Shown: in pieces, positions 36,082 through 45,178 of the stretch
How the letters are laid out: the number at the start of each line of letters is the position of its first letter
Numbering within the stretch: the first letter of the stretch is position 1
DNA from: Pseudomonas parakoreensis
Lineage (GTDB): Bacteria; Pseudomonadota; Gammaproteobacteria; Pseudomonadales; Pseudomonadaceae
Direction of reading: 5' to 3'
Assembly: GCF_021602155.1 (NCBI RefSeq)
Contig: NZ_BQHY01000001.1
Coordinates: 434,001-498,000 of the forward strand
DNA: 64,000 bases
Translations under genes and position numbers: made by a program
Notes under the pieces: generated by a model
What the model saw: only the letters and a program-made list of their open reading frames with translations
Told to the model about the DNA's origin: nothing
The model's database searches: none

Positions 36082-36210
36082 ATGTCCGACAGACTGAAAC
36101 TGCTCCTCACCCTGACGCTCGCATCGCTGTTGCTGGGCGGATGCATGCAACTCCCCGATGACATTCCGCCCCTCGCCATGCGCGCCACTGCAGATCACGT
36201 AGTCACCTAG
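36082..36210 (+). CDS. Very small lipoprotein, 42 aa
   Basis: AAGGA lies six nt before the ATG. It reads MSDRLKLLLTLTLASLLLGG with the lipobox LLGGC at residues 18–22, then a 21-residue tail (MQLPDDIPPLAMRATADHVV). After lipidation the mature protein would be about 21 residues. It is too short for routine gene calling. It converges on the secreted-protein gene at 36230. No family recognised. Confidence 0.6.
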   Translation: MSDRLKLLLTLTLASLLLGGCMQLPDDIPPLAMRATADHVVT

Positions 36211-36229
36211 GTCTCGTCGCAACGACGGG

Positions 36230-36733
36230 CTAGGGACGCAGCACGGCTACCCGAAGTTGCGCATTCAGTTCCTGTTCATGCACACCCTGGCTCTTGCTCG
36301 CCCACTGTGCATGGGCCGGACTGATATCGCCGGTAAACGCCGCCGCCAGTTGTCGCAGGTCCGCCACACTGCGCACTCGTGCACAGAACAGCTGTTCGCC
36401 ACAGTCCTGGCTGGCGTTGCGATAAATGCCCAGCAAACGCTCCCACAGTCCCGCGCGCACCTGCCGGATCGATTTGAGCCGCACATGCGGCACATCCAGT
36501 TGCCGTTGCAGTGCGCCAGCATCCAGCGTTTCACTCGCCAACAGGACTTTGGCGAACATCAACACTTCGGCACGTGAAGCAGTATCGATGCGGGCCTGGC
36601 TGGACAGCGCGTCGGGCCAGCCAGTGCGTTGCAGATCGACAAACATCCAGCCGTTGCCAGCGTCTGCGGATACGGCCAAGCGGCAACCACTGGTCCACAG
36701 TAATAAAATCGAGGCTATTCGTAGCCACCGCAT
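36230..36733 (-). CDS. Secreted hypothetical protein, 167 aa
   Basis: ATG 36733 has AAGGGAA seven nt upstream; the longer frame would need TTG. A signal peptide precedes RLAVSA-DAGNGW. Mature protein has a cysteine pair (DCGEQLFC) and helical segments (DLRQLAAAFTGDIS, HAQWASKSQGVHEQELNAQL) suggesting a periplasmic, mostly helical protein. Not recognised. It stands alone, convergent to the tiny lipoprotein. Confidence 0.65.
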   Translation of the reverse strand: MRWLRIASILLLWTSGCRLAVSADAGNGWMFVDLQRTGWPDALSSQARIDTASRAEVLMFAKVLLASETLDAGALQRQLDVPHVRLKSIRQVRAGLWERLLGIYRNASQDCGEQLFCARVRSVADLRQLAAAFTGDISPAHAQWASKSQGVHEQELNAQLRVAVLRP

Positions 36734-36941
36734 ACTCAATTCCCTTTAAGCGCGCATCGGACGTTTGGAAACGTCCTACAGTTTCTGGCGCGCACCATAC
36801 AGAGGATTCTCAAGAAACGCCTGTGAATCCCGTGGGAAATTTCTGCGCTAAGGGTTTTACCTCGAAAAAGCTGCAAAACCTTGTAGGGCAATTGCCCGAG
36901 TCTCGGAAAAACCCCTACGAACTCCGTCCATCACGGCGGTC

Positions 36942-36971
36942 TTGTGACCCCTTGCCACGCACTTCTATAGT
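36942..36971 (+). promoter_or_regulatory. Candidate sigma-70 promoter for the 95-residue gene
   Basis: TTGTGA (36942–36947) and TATAGT (36966–36971) with an 18-nt spacer, about 50 nt before ATG 37024. The region before it (36734–36941) holds a GGACGTTT/AAACGTCC hairpin near 36761–36780 and no gene. Confidence 0.5.
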
Positions 36972-37023
36972 GGCCGGCGCGGCTGCAACCACTGGAGCGA
37001 CTTCGTACAGGACACGTCTGAAC

Positions 37024-37311
37024 ATGAACATGCATAACCCGCTGGCCAATCGTTATCGGCCGCTCAAAAGCACCGACGGCGATCATCCGGTGCTGACCAT
37101 AGATACTCAAGCCAGCCACGGCGAACTGCTCGACGCTGCGCATCAACGCCTGCGTGCCGCCAGCGATTTGCTGGAGACTCTTTACTGTTTGTGTTTCAAA
37201 CAGGCCGATGTCAAAGACATCCCGAACATCGTCAACGCCTTGTATTTATTGACCCAAGATGGCTGCGAACTTCTGGAAGTAGCAAAACTTCAAATTGCAA
37301 ACTCCTTATAA
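37024..37311 (+). CDS. Small hypothetical protein, 95 aa
   Basis: Starts MNMHNPLANRYRPLKSTDGD; the core is HGELLDAAHQRLRAASDLLE, followed by NIVNALYLLTQDGCELLEVA. This helical pattern resembles short Pseudomonas proteins of the DUF3077/DUF6124 kind, function unknown. No signal or membrane segment. It lies 94 nt upstream of the lipase-like gene on the same strand and may be co-transcribed with it. The long upstream extension of the frame is non-coding. Confidence 0.65.
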   Translation: MNMHNPLANRYRPLKSTDGDHPVLTIDTQASHGELLDAAHQRLRAASDLLETLYCLCFKQADVKDIPNIVNALYLLTQDGCELLEVAKLQIANSL

Positions 37312-37377
37312 AATCACGCGCACAAACAACGCAACAACTAACCACTTCATATCCGCAATATAAAAAACTAGCCTGCT

Positions 37378-37400
37378 TGCTCTTAATTCATTCAAGAGCA
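37378..37400 (+). promoter_or_regulatory. Hairpin over the ribosome binding site of the lipase-like gene
   Basis: TGCTCTT (37378–37384) pairs with AAGAGCA (37394–37400), which is the only purine-rich stretch before ATG 37406. Folding would hide the ribosome binding site. Confidence 0.4.
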
Positions 37401-37405
37401 ACATT

Positions 37406-38533
37406 ATGAGTACATTGACTATTTTCTTTTGCGGCACGGGTTCCACCAAGTTCGACACCAGCAACAGCAACTATTGGAACGGTGAGTTGGTGTCCACTCT
37501 CGCTTCGCACCACACTGGCCGCGAGTTCGCCGAATGGATTGTCGTCGACGGCCCCGGCTCCAGTAATCTGCAGGCCGATGAGCTGTTCACCAAATCTGCC
37601 GACTACGGTCTCAGCGGCACGTTGTTCGGCAAGGGCTGGGAGGAAAACGTGCAGCACGCAATGAACATCATCAAAGGCAAGTGCGACTGGCAACGCCAAC
37701 AACTGACCGAAGCGGAATACAACCGTCTCAAAGCGGCCGGTATTCCCATTGAAGATGTAAAAATCGAAGGCTCCTGGTTCTGGCGTAAATACAACTACGG
37801 AGAACGCAGCGTGACCCAGCAGAAGTTGCAGGAGCAAATCATTAAAACCTTCCGCAAGGACGGCATTATTCCCACTCAGGTTAACCTGGTCGGCTGGAGT
37901 CGAGGCGGTATAAGTTGCCATATGCTGGCCAACGCCATGTTCAATGACAGTACTTTGAAAAGCATTCCGGTGAAGATCCTCGCGATTGATCCGGTGCCCG
38001 GCATCGGCAACTTCCAGGAACATCGGGTCAAACTCAACAGCAACGTCAAAGAGTACGTTGGCTTCTATGCCCGCGACGAGCGTTCGAAAGGTTTCAGCTG
38101 CGTTATCCCGCAAACGGCTACCGGTACGCGCACGCATATCTTCCCGATCCCCGGCCGCCACGCCACCCTGGTCGGCAACGCTGCCGCTGACGGCAACGCC
38201 GGCCCGAAGGTCCTCGCCGAACCCGGCCAGTTCGTGCGCCACTTCGCCGAAGCCTGCCTCAAGCGTTGGGGCACCCCGCTGACCAACACCCTGAACCTGA
38301 GCGACGCCGCCCTGAAGCAATGCGGCGATGCGATGGTCAGGGACGCCGCGAAATACAAGGCCATGGAAAAGTACTCCTACACCTGGTTCACCGAACTGGA
38401 CCAAGGCGAACGCTACGTTTCGCTGGGCAGCAAAGGCGTGCCTTTCTCGTCGGTGAAGGGCGGGATCTACGCGCCGGATAGCGGGCTGACCACCAGCGTG
38501 CTGGACTTGGCGGCATACCGGCATATCCGTTGA
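37406..38533 (+). CDS. Lipase-like alpha/beta hydrolase of unknown role
   Basis: 375 aa. The nucleophile elbow is GWSRGG (S165), with a following AIDPVPG (D195) and PGRHATLVG (H252) in the order of a Ser-Asp-His triad. The N-terminal strand IFFCGTGSTKFD resembles the oxyanion region of lipase-like phospholipases, including type VI secretion effectors with GFSRG elbows. No signal peptide. No secretion genes or clear immunity gene are adjacent; the 95-residue protein upstream is the only partner. Enzyme class is likely; biological role unknown. Confidence 0.65.
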   Translation: MSTLTIFFCGTGSTKFDTSNSNYWNGELVSTLASHHTGREFAEWIVVDGPGSSNLQADELFTKSADYGLSGTLFGKGWEENVQHAMNIIKGKCDWQRQQLTEAEYNRLKAAGIPIEDVKIEGSWFWRKYNYGERSVTQQKLQEQIIKTFRKDGIIPTQVNLVGWSRGGISCHMLANAMFNDSTLKSIPVKILAIDPVPGIGNFQEHRVKLNSNVKEYVGFYARDERSKGFSCVIPQTATGTRTHIFPIPGRHATLVGNAAADGNAGPKVLAEPGQFVRHFAEACLKRWGTPLTNTLNLSDAALKQCGDAMVRDAAKYKAMEKYSYTWFTELDQGERYVSLGSKGVPFSSVKGGIYAPDSGLTTSVLDLAAYRHIR

Positions 38534-38645
38534 GGCCGGTGGGGTGGTGATCGATGCGACGGGAAAAACCTGCAGCAAAATTCTGCGGGAATAATGGCAG
38601 TTAAACCGATAACAACAGCTAAGCCATGACTCACAAAAAAGCCGC

Positions 38646-38685
38646 CCCTAGATTATTCCCCCCACCCGGGAATACATAGTTAGGG
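38646..38685 (+). terminator. Inverted repeat after the lipase-like gene
   Basis: TATTCCC (38654–38660) with GGGAATA (38668–38674), extended by CCCTA (38646–38650) with TAGGG (38681–38685), then TTTT. Probably a terminator, about 110 nt beyond the stop. Confidence 0.55.
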
Positions 38686-38709
38686 CCTTTTCAGGCTGTT
38701 ACTACATTA

Positions 38710-38737
38710 ATACCCCTCTCTGAGGGGTATTTTTTTG
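38710..38737 (+). terminator. Rho-independent terminator
   Basis: ATACCCCT (38710–38717) with AGGGGTAT (38723–38730), followed by a T run. Second hairpin in tandem with the one at 38646. Confidence 0.8.
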
Positions 38738-39289
38738 ACTCGCTAATGTGAAAGCCATACCGTGATTTAGCATGGGATGTAGGCGAGATCCAGTACCATG
38801 CAAAACGCATCTTGCGCTTCACGGCAAAGTCTTCGGAGAGCCAGCGACAGAGCGACAGAGCGACCCAAAGGTCGCAAGGCAACGTTCTGGCGCCACGGTA
38901 ATAGATGTGAGGTTTTCTGGAAAAGCTGCTACTGGATTGGGGTTCGATTGTAATAGCTGCAACCGGGAGTTTTTTCTGCGGCGGGAGGTCAAGCGCTTCA
39001 TCGCAGATCCTTTGACGGCCCAACTATGCTCAGGCTGACCACGCGCTTTTTAGACAGGTATGTCAGGCTGATTGCCCCATAGGGTTGATCCAGCTCGTTA
39101 TGCCCATGCCGTTCAGTCACGGTTCGCTGATGAAAAGGGGTGAGCTTATTCCAGCACTATGCGTGAAGCGATTGGATAGACTCAAGGAGTTAGGTCTTGC
39201 GTGTGGCGGTAGAAGGGCAAAACGACAGCTTTAAAATGAACGGTTCCAAAATTTAGCCTCTGGATCAAAAAATAAGGACGCCAACCGCG
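38738..39289. other. Non-coding stretch before the 1177-residue gene
   Basis: About 550 nt. Near 38850 there is a short tandem repeat (GCGACAGA, GCGACAGA, GCGACCCA). Overlapping frames of about 60–110 codons exist on both strands between 38690 and 39040; none has a ribosome binding site or recognisable protein, and the pattern suggests a repeated non-coding element. The remainder to 39289 is AT-rich and holds no feature I can name besides AAGGA at 39271. Confidence 0.45.
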
Positions 39290-42200
39290 ATGAATCAGTT
39301 GATCAAGCATCTGCTTCAATGCTCCCAGGCATATCGCCAATTGGCAATCAAGACAGTCCAATCGAAACTGCAAGCAATAAGAAAGAAATACCGTTATGCC
39401 TCTAACTCAGCACATTGCTTGACAAAATTTATTATTGGTTGCTTTGACACTCCTTGGTCTATTGAGCGTGTCGTGCGCCAAGACGAAAAAAAATGGAAGA
39501 AATTTAACCGCCATCGGAAACAATTGTCGCCCTCTTATCTGGGAAAACAGCTCCAGTTCGCAGGTGAGCACCCCGTGCGTTTTTCAGCGTCTTTATTCGT
39601 GTTGATCGGATGTTCTTGGATTCTCGCTCACGTCTTACCTTCCGAATGGATGACACCTGACTGGTTGAAATGGCAGGCCGCCGAGCAGCTGACGTATTTT
39701 TCGACACTATGGACAGTTCAAGCAACGTTAGCGGCCTTGGTCTACCCGATAGTCATCGCGTTTGTGACTGTGTTTCTGCAACGACGGCCTGCAGCGGAGG
39801 CGTTCGTTCATCTTTACATACTTGACTCAGGTGCACTTGCAGCAGGTCTTTCTTCGCTAGCCTTGGTATTGGTCATGGCGGCTCAATACCTGTTGATACC
39901 TTTCTATGGAGCACAATCCCTACCGATATGGGTCGCGCTTGATGGTGCTTGGTTTCTATTGAACGCTGCACTGACAACCTACTTCTTGTTTCGGACGGTT
40001 GAATTTTTACGCCCGGAAGTCCAGCAACAAGTTATTCAACGCTACGCGGTTTCGGTGGCGCTGCCTCGGGACGTGAAGAGACTAAATTTATTTCAAGTAC
40101 TGGAGCAAGCGCAGCGCGAAGGTTGGGTTCCTGCGCCGCGCTTATACGATGGGCCGCGTCCAGAAGGACCGACAGTACTGCTCGGAAGATTCGGAATGAG
40201 CGATGGTGAAAACCAGAGTACATACAATGTGCCGACGCCATTGCGGCTCATAAACGTTAGGTTAATCTTGCTTCGAATCGTGGTAGCAACGTGGATGCAC
40301 TCTGCGCGAAAGTGGCCACCATCGACTAACAACCAGCCGTTTTCAAGACGTAACAATCCATTTTTAACTATTCCGATGATGCCTGGCAGTATTTATCATG
40401 AGTCTTTCTCGTTGGCGACAGTCGACTTTGGCCCCCCATTAGCTTGGTGGCAACGCAGACTTTTGCGCTTTGCATATGTGTTCCGCCCAATTGCACGAGA
40501 GCGTTTTGGAATTCAAGTCAAATCGATACTTGTAGAGCTTGAGACTGACGCCAAGCTGGCGGCCAGCGAAGCAGATGTCGAAGCCTTCGAGCGCGCATAC
40601 GACTCTCTTGTGGGCATACACGAGCTTTTGATAGGTGCGTCCCTAACAATAAATGACGAAGGCATAGTCGGGAGTTGGGCTTTATTACCAGACGTTCAGC
40701 ACGTCTTTGGACGACGACTCCATCAACGTTGGACTGAGTCTTACAGATCCATATTTTCCGCTGCGATCGACTCAATACCCCGAAACACACGACCGTTGAG
40801 GCGTCTTTGTCATCTAGTGCAGCACCTGGCAGGGGCCAACCTAAATTCATCTCCAGTGGAGATCAGAGAAAATTTGTTGGAGTTGCTGCCTCTGATGATG
40901 CATCTGCTGGGCGAATGGTGGGTTAAAAGAGTTGAAGAGCAAGGGGCAATGGAGCATGGGCACAACCAGAGGGCAGTTCTCCAACCTCCCCTCTTTCGCG
41001 TTTATGAGGAAGTAATCTCGTCTTTTGCTGGTGGCTGGGAAAACGCGAGGACAACCCTCTGCAAAGTACCTGATGCGTCAAAAGACTTCGAGTGGTCGAT
41101 GGCGGGGACTCTCGCTCGGCTAAACGCAACCCATATCGATGAAACAGCTAGGATGTTATTAGCGGCTGTCGCACGCGGAGATCGCACTGGTGCAGAATGG
41201 ATGGCTGACGTTCTTAGCAAATGGTGGGGGACCTTTGATTACGAACAGGAACCCATTGGTCTGTTAGGTAAGACGACGTATTCGACACTCGAGGATGTTT
41301 ATTTTGAATGGGATATATTGGCCGTTCAGCTGGATATTACCGACCAAGTAATAAGCTGGAGTGGAGGAAATCTAAAAACATTACAGCGTGGACTACTAAT
41401 TGCGGTGGTCAAAAACTATTGGACGGATATTCAAATACTCGTTGTGGAATTATTGCTGGCATCGGCGCAGAGCAATGTTCTGATAAATCCGAACGAGTCT
41501 TTAGCTCTAGAGATAGCCTCTGGCATGCTGATGGGTAAGCAATGGCGGACGGGAGGGAGGAGTGATAACCCACTCGCAGCTTTAACAGGCTCGGATTATA
41601 TGGAGGCAAAGTTTCGCCAGTACGCTGCAAATGGGCGACTGCGTAGCGGCTACGCTGGACGATTAAGCCAGTTCATCGAGCGGATTAAGCGCCAAGAAGG
41701 ACCTGATATGGTCAGTTCTCGGGTCTACTCTGGTTTTGGTGCTGACGATCTCGACTCTCTACAGAGACAACAGCTTCTCTTAATTGCGGTTATGTCAGAT
41801 ACTGACTCGCAGGTTCCAGAGTCCCTCAAGCGCCAAGTGAGTGTGTGGCTATCAAGCCGGTACAGCAGTATCGAAATACTCCGTCAAAAAATAAAGGGTT
41901 GGTTAAAGCATCTTGACGATGACGTGGAGATATCCCAACAAGTGCTCCCAGCCTTACTATTTCTCATGAATAAATCAATAAATGCAACACAGGGCATTGC
42001 GAACGTTAGACGCAGCATTGAGTCTTTGAATGAAATAGTAGAAACGATGAGATCAGAGGCCTTAGTGGCGGAGCCAGTTGATCCAGAAAGACTGTTAGAA
42101 ATCTCTCGATATGCTTCAAGCAAGGCGTTTGATAAAAAAACTGGCGCTTTTCCCCTACACTTATTCAGTAGTGTCCACATAATCGGCGATCCAGGTGAAG

Positions 42201-42823
42201 ATTTTATATTGAACATGAACCAGGTCCGCAAGGGTGAACTCACAAGGACTGAGATGGACCAGCGGGCCTCTAACGAAAGTGATTTTTGGGCAAACACTCT
42301 TGCCCAGCATGTAGGAGCCGTCTTGATAGCGGACGTTTTATCAAAATGCAATAAGCGCGACCTTTTCGTACCCGACGCTGAAGCTTACTGGTCAGCGTTG
42401 AAGGCAGAGGCTGCCCTGATTGTAGAGCAAGGAGCAACTCCCATACTGATACTTGATAATGCCACACGTCCAGAATGGATCTGGCAATGGCAGCAGTCTG
42501 GCTACCGCAGTGATCTCACCCGGCCTGAAGATCTGCGTATACAACGGTACGATGGGCTGGGGAATGGCTACATCTGTAACTTTAATGATATTAGGGTTTT
42601 CGTAGCACCGGTAGCTGCGGGTGCTTCAATCCTAGTTGCAGACAACGCATTCAAAGATGTCTCGTTTCAAATATTCCCTGATGGCACTTTTATTGAAACA
42701 AGCGTTAAAGAACGCGACGACAGCAAATTGCTCGTTGATCTGAATTTAAAATTCTCACGTATTGTGGACGTAGGATCCGCCGAGGTCGTCAGGCTGAACT
42801 ATTCCACTGAGACCTTCCGGTGA
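39290..42823 (+). CDS. 1177-aa four-TM membrane protein with large cytoplasmic region, unknown
   Basis: Four hydrophobic segments at about 97–115, 142–163, 182–204 and 213–238, then about 940 mainly helical, soluble residues. No Walker, nuclease, kinase or transposase motif is visible. The TM2 stretch reads STLWTVQATLAALVYPIVIA. The C-terminal 150 residues are richer in beta-type segments (DNATRPEWIWQWQQSGY, GNGYICNFNDIRVFVAP). Codon use is clearly more AT-rich than in neighbours (many AAA, TTA, ATA codons), which indicates horizontal acquisition. It is single, with hairpins on both sides. AAGGA is 14 nt upstream, a long spacing. Membrane-anchored sensor or defence protein is conceivable but unproven. 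Confidence 0.8.
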   Translation: MNQLIKHLLQCSQAYRQLAIKTVQSKLQAIRKKYRYASNSAHCLTKFIIGCFDTPWSIERVVRQDEKKWKKFNRHRKQLSPSYLGKQLQFAGEHPVRFSASLFVLIGCSWILAHVLPSEWMTPDWLKWQAAEQLTYFSTLWTVQATLAALVYPIVIAFVTVFLQRRPAAEAFVHLYILDSGALAAGLSSLALVLVMAAQYLLIPFYGAQSLPIWVALDGAWFLLNAALTTYFLFRTVEFLRPEVQQQVIQRYAVSVALPRDVKRLNLFQVLEQAQREGWVPAPRLYDGPRPEGPTVLLGRFGMSDGENQSTYNVPTPLRLINVRLILLRIVVATWMHSARKWPPSTNNQPFSRRNNPFLTIPMMPGSIYHESFSLATVDFGPPLAWWQRRLLRFAYVFRPIARERFGIQVKSILVELETDAKLAASEADVEAFERAYDSLVGIHELLIGASLTINDEGIVGSWALLPDVQHVFGRRLHQRWTESYRSIFSAAIDSIPRNTRPLRRLCHLVQHLAGANLNSSPVEIRENLLELLPLMMHLLGEWWVKRVEEQGAMEHGHNQRAVLQPPLFRVYEEVISSFAGGWENARTTLCKVPDASKDFEWSMAGTLARLNATHIDETARMLLAAVARGDRTGAEWMADVLSKWWGTFDYEQEPIGLLGKTTYSTLEDVYFEWDILAVQLDITDQVISWSGGNLKTLQRGLLIAVVKNYWTDIQILVVELLLASAQSNVLINPNESLALEIASGMLMGKQWRTGGRSDNPLAALTGSDYMEAKFRQYAANGRLRSGYAGRLSQFIERIKRQEGPDMVSSRVYSGFGADDLDSLQRQQLLLIAVMSDTDSQVPESLKRQVSVWLSSRYSSIEILRQKIKGWLKHLDDDVEISQQVLPALLFLMNKSINATQGIANVRRSIESLNEIVETMRSEALVAEPVDPERLLEISRYASSKAFDKKTGAFPLHLFSSVHIIGDPGEDFILNMNQVRKGELTRTEMDQRASNESDFWANTLAQHVGAVLIADVLSKCNKRDLFVPDAEAYWSALKAEAALIVEQGATPILILDNATRPEWIWQWQQSGYRSDLTRPEDLRIQRYDGLGNGYICNFNDIRVFVAPVAAGASILVADNAFKDVSFQIFPDGTFIETSVKERDDSKLLVDLNLKFSRIVDVGSAEVVRLNYSTETFR

Positions 42824-42896
42824 AAAATGATGATGAAATAAGGTCGACGAAAAGAGCAGCGCTACACTTGTCACTACATTCATGACCAAGAAAAAT

Positions 42897-42921
42897 GCGG
42901 CGGCACAAGGATAACCGCCGC
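42897..42921 (+). terminator. GC hairpin after the 1177-residue gene
   Basis: GCGGCGG (42897–42903) pairs with CCGCCGC (42915–42921). No T run follows, so it is a weak terminator or a border structure. The rest of the 632-nt gap to pckA (42824–43455) contains a 95-codon frame at 42966–43253 that I do not accept as a gene, and the pckA terminator. Confidence 0.4.
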
Positions 42922-43269
42922 CAAGTATCAGGACCTGGTCAGGGACGGGCGATATCGAATAGTTCGTGAATTTATGTTTAAAAAATAAATTCGCTAAGTT
43001 TCCTATAAACCACCGAGGCTTCCCAACTCGCCCAGTGCTTGTCCATCGCAGTCAGTTGACTTACTACCGTAATTGCCTTCCACTGTTACCCTTCATCCTC
43101 CTGTCCGGCGTCGGCGAGCGAGCTTTGACGTTTCACTTCGTTGCTTCACCTGCATGGGTCTTGTATAACTTCAGCACGTTTGGCTCCTCGCAACTTCATT
43201 GGTTGGAGCAATGCAATGCCTACCGGCTCCCGTGCGATTCGCAAGGTGCTTGACGACTGACCGTCGCAA

Positions 43270-43300
43270 TGAAAAAGCGCCGACGTTGCCGCCGGCGCTT
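43270..43300 (-). terminator. Terminator of pckA
   Basis: AAGCGCCG (43275–43282) with CGGCGCTT (43293–43300). Read on the minus strand a T run follows. It lies about 155 nt after the pckA stop. Confidence 0.7.
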
Positions 43301-43455
43301 GAAAGTAACGATGCATTCTGATGTAGCGATACATCGCTAACTCAGATGGGCCAGACCCTTGACCAGGTTGGCTTCTGAGCTATCCGCCCCTGAACTATGT
43401 ACCGTTACGGTATAAGTCTTAGTAGGGCGGCTTTTCAGTTCACGACAAACCAGTC

Positions 43456-44997
43456 TTACAACTTAGGACCCGCCGCCTTGATCGCGTCGCTCACTTCGAA
43501 CTTTTTGAAGTTCTCGATGAACAGACCGGCCAGGGCCTTGGCCGCTTCGTCGTAGGCAGCCTTGTCAGCCCAGGTGTTGCGTGGGTTGAGCAGGTTGGTT
43601 TCAACGCCCGGTACGGCCAGTGGCACGTCGAGGTTGATGGTGTCCAGGTGCTCGGTGGCGGCACCGATCAGCGCGCCGCTCTGGATCGCGGCGATCACGG
43701 CACGGGTGGTCGGGATGTTGAAGCGTTTGCCGACGCCGTAGCCGCCGCCGGTCCAGCCGGTGTTGACCAGGTAGACTTTGGAGCCGAAGCCGCGGATGCG
43801 CTTGATCAGCAGCTCGGCGTATTCACCAGCCGGACGCGGGAAGAACGGTGCGCCGAAGCAGGTGGAGAAGGTCGACTTGATGCCGCTGCCCGAACCCATT
43901 TCAGTCGAGCCCACCAGTGCGGTGTAGCCGGACAGGAAGTGGTAGGCCGCTTGCTCTTCGTTGAGGATCGACACTGGCGGCAGCACGCCGGTCAGGTCGC
44001 AGGTCAGGAAGATCACCGCGTTTGGCTCGCCGCCCAGGTTCTTCGCGGAACGCTTGGCAACGTGCTCCAGCGGGTAGGCCGCGCGGCTGTTCTGGGTCAG
44101 GCTGACATCGGCGTAGTCGGCGTGCTTGGCGTCGTCGATGACCACGTTTTCCAGCACAGCGCCGTGCTTGATGGCTTTCCAGATGACCGGCTCGTTCTTC
44201 TCGGACAGGTCGATGCACTTGGCATAGCAACCGCCTTCGATGTTGAAGACAACGCCTTCGCCCCAGCCGTGTTCGTCGTCACCGATCAGGTAACGGCTTT
44301 CATCGGCCGACAGGGTGGTTTTACCAGTGCCCGACAGACCGAAGAACAGGGTCACATCGCCTTCTTCGCCGATGTTGGCAGCGCAGTGCATTGGCAGCAC
44401 GTCAGCGGCCGGCAGCAGGAAGTTCTGCACGGAGAACATGGCTTTCTTCATCTCACCGGCGTAACGCATGCCGGCAATCAGCACTTTCTTCTGCGCGAAG
44501 TTGATGATCACGCAACCGTCGGAGTTGGTGCCGTCACGCTCAGGCACGCACTCGAAGTTGGCCACGTTGAGCACTTGCCACTCTTCACGACCGGCCGGGT
44601 TGTACTGGGCCGGGTTGATGAACAGGCAACGACCGAACAGGTTCTGCCAGGCAGTCTGGGTGGTCATTTTCACGGCCAGGTAGTGATCTTCAGCCGCGCC
44701 TACATGCACGTGGGAAACAAAGTGCTCTTGCGCGTTGTTGAACGCCTCGACACGAGCCCACAGCGCGTCGAACTTGTCGGCCGGGAACTTGCGGTTGATC
44801 GGGCCCCAAGCGATAGCGGCCTGGGTGGAAGGCTCTTCAACGATGAAACGATCGACTGGCGAACGGCCGGTGCGGTGACCGGTGCGAACAACCAGAGCGC
44901 CGGTATCGGCAAGCTCGCCCTCACCGCGTTGCAGGGCTTCTTTTACCAGATCATCAACACTCAGATCGGTGTACACGGCGTTATTGGCTTGCGTCAT
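43456..44997 (-). CDS. pckA: Phosphoenolpyruvate carboxykinase (ATP)
   Basis: 513 aa from ATG 44997 with GGGG(A) six nt upstream; 36 extra codons upstream are not supported. Nucleotide-binding loop [18 protein letters not shown], the GDDEHGWG metal site, and the PEPCK motif [20 protein letters not shown]. It converts oxaloacetate and ATP to phosphoenolpyruvate and CO2 in gluconeogenesis, in the cytoplasm. Upstream in transcription lies hslO on the same strand with a 181-nt gap. Confidence 0.97.
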   Translation of the reverse strand: MTQANNAVYTDLSVDDLVKEALQRGEGELADTGALVVRTGHRTGRSPVDRFIVEEPSTQAAIAWGPINRKFPADKFDALWARVEAFNNAQEHFVSHVHVGAAEDHYLAVKMTTQTAWQNLFGRCLFINPAQYNPAGREEWQVLNVANFECVPERDGTNSDGCVIINFAQKKVLIAGMRYAGEMKKAMFSVQNFLLPAADVLPMHCAANIGEEGDVTLFFGLSGTGKTTLSADESRYLIGDDEHGWGEGVVFNIEGGCYAKCIDLSEKNEPVIWKAIKHGAVLENVVIDDAKHADYADVSLTQNSRAAYPLEHVAKRSAKNLGGEPNAVIFLTCDLTGVLPPVSILNEEQAAYHFLSGYTALVGSTEMGSGSGIKSTFSTCFGAPFFPRPAGEYAELLIKRIRGFGSKVYLVNTGWTGGGYGVGKRFNIPTTRAVIAAIQSGALIGAATEHLDTINLDVPLAVPGVETNLLNPRNTWADKAAYDEAAKALAGLFIENFKKFEVSDAIKAAGPKL

Positions 44998-45178
44998 GAG
45001 GTTCCCCGTCGGCCAGTGGCCGAGTGTGCTCCAAACGTTTTGTAGTAGAAAGTCGTGCACTACTACCGCGAAAAAAGTGGGCCGGATTATGCCAGAAAAG
45101 CCCAAAAAGAGTAGGGTCCTCCCGTCGTAACGGCGAAATTCCGTCGTTACGCAGTGAATTTACCTGCGCTGAACCGTT

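Noticed and set aside
38820-38875. GCGACAGA tandem as a CRISPR-like array
   Set aside because: Only two to three units of 8 nt with no spacers.
42966-43253. 95-codon frame between the 1177-residue gene and pckA
   Set aside because: No ribosome binding site, no recognisable domain, composition like intergenic DNA.
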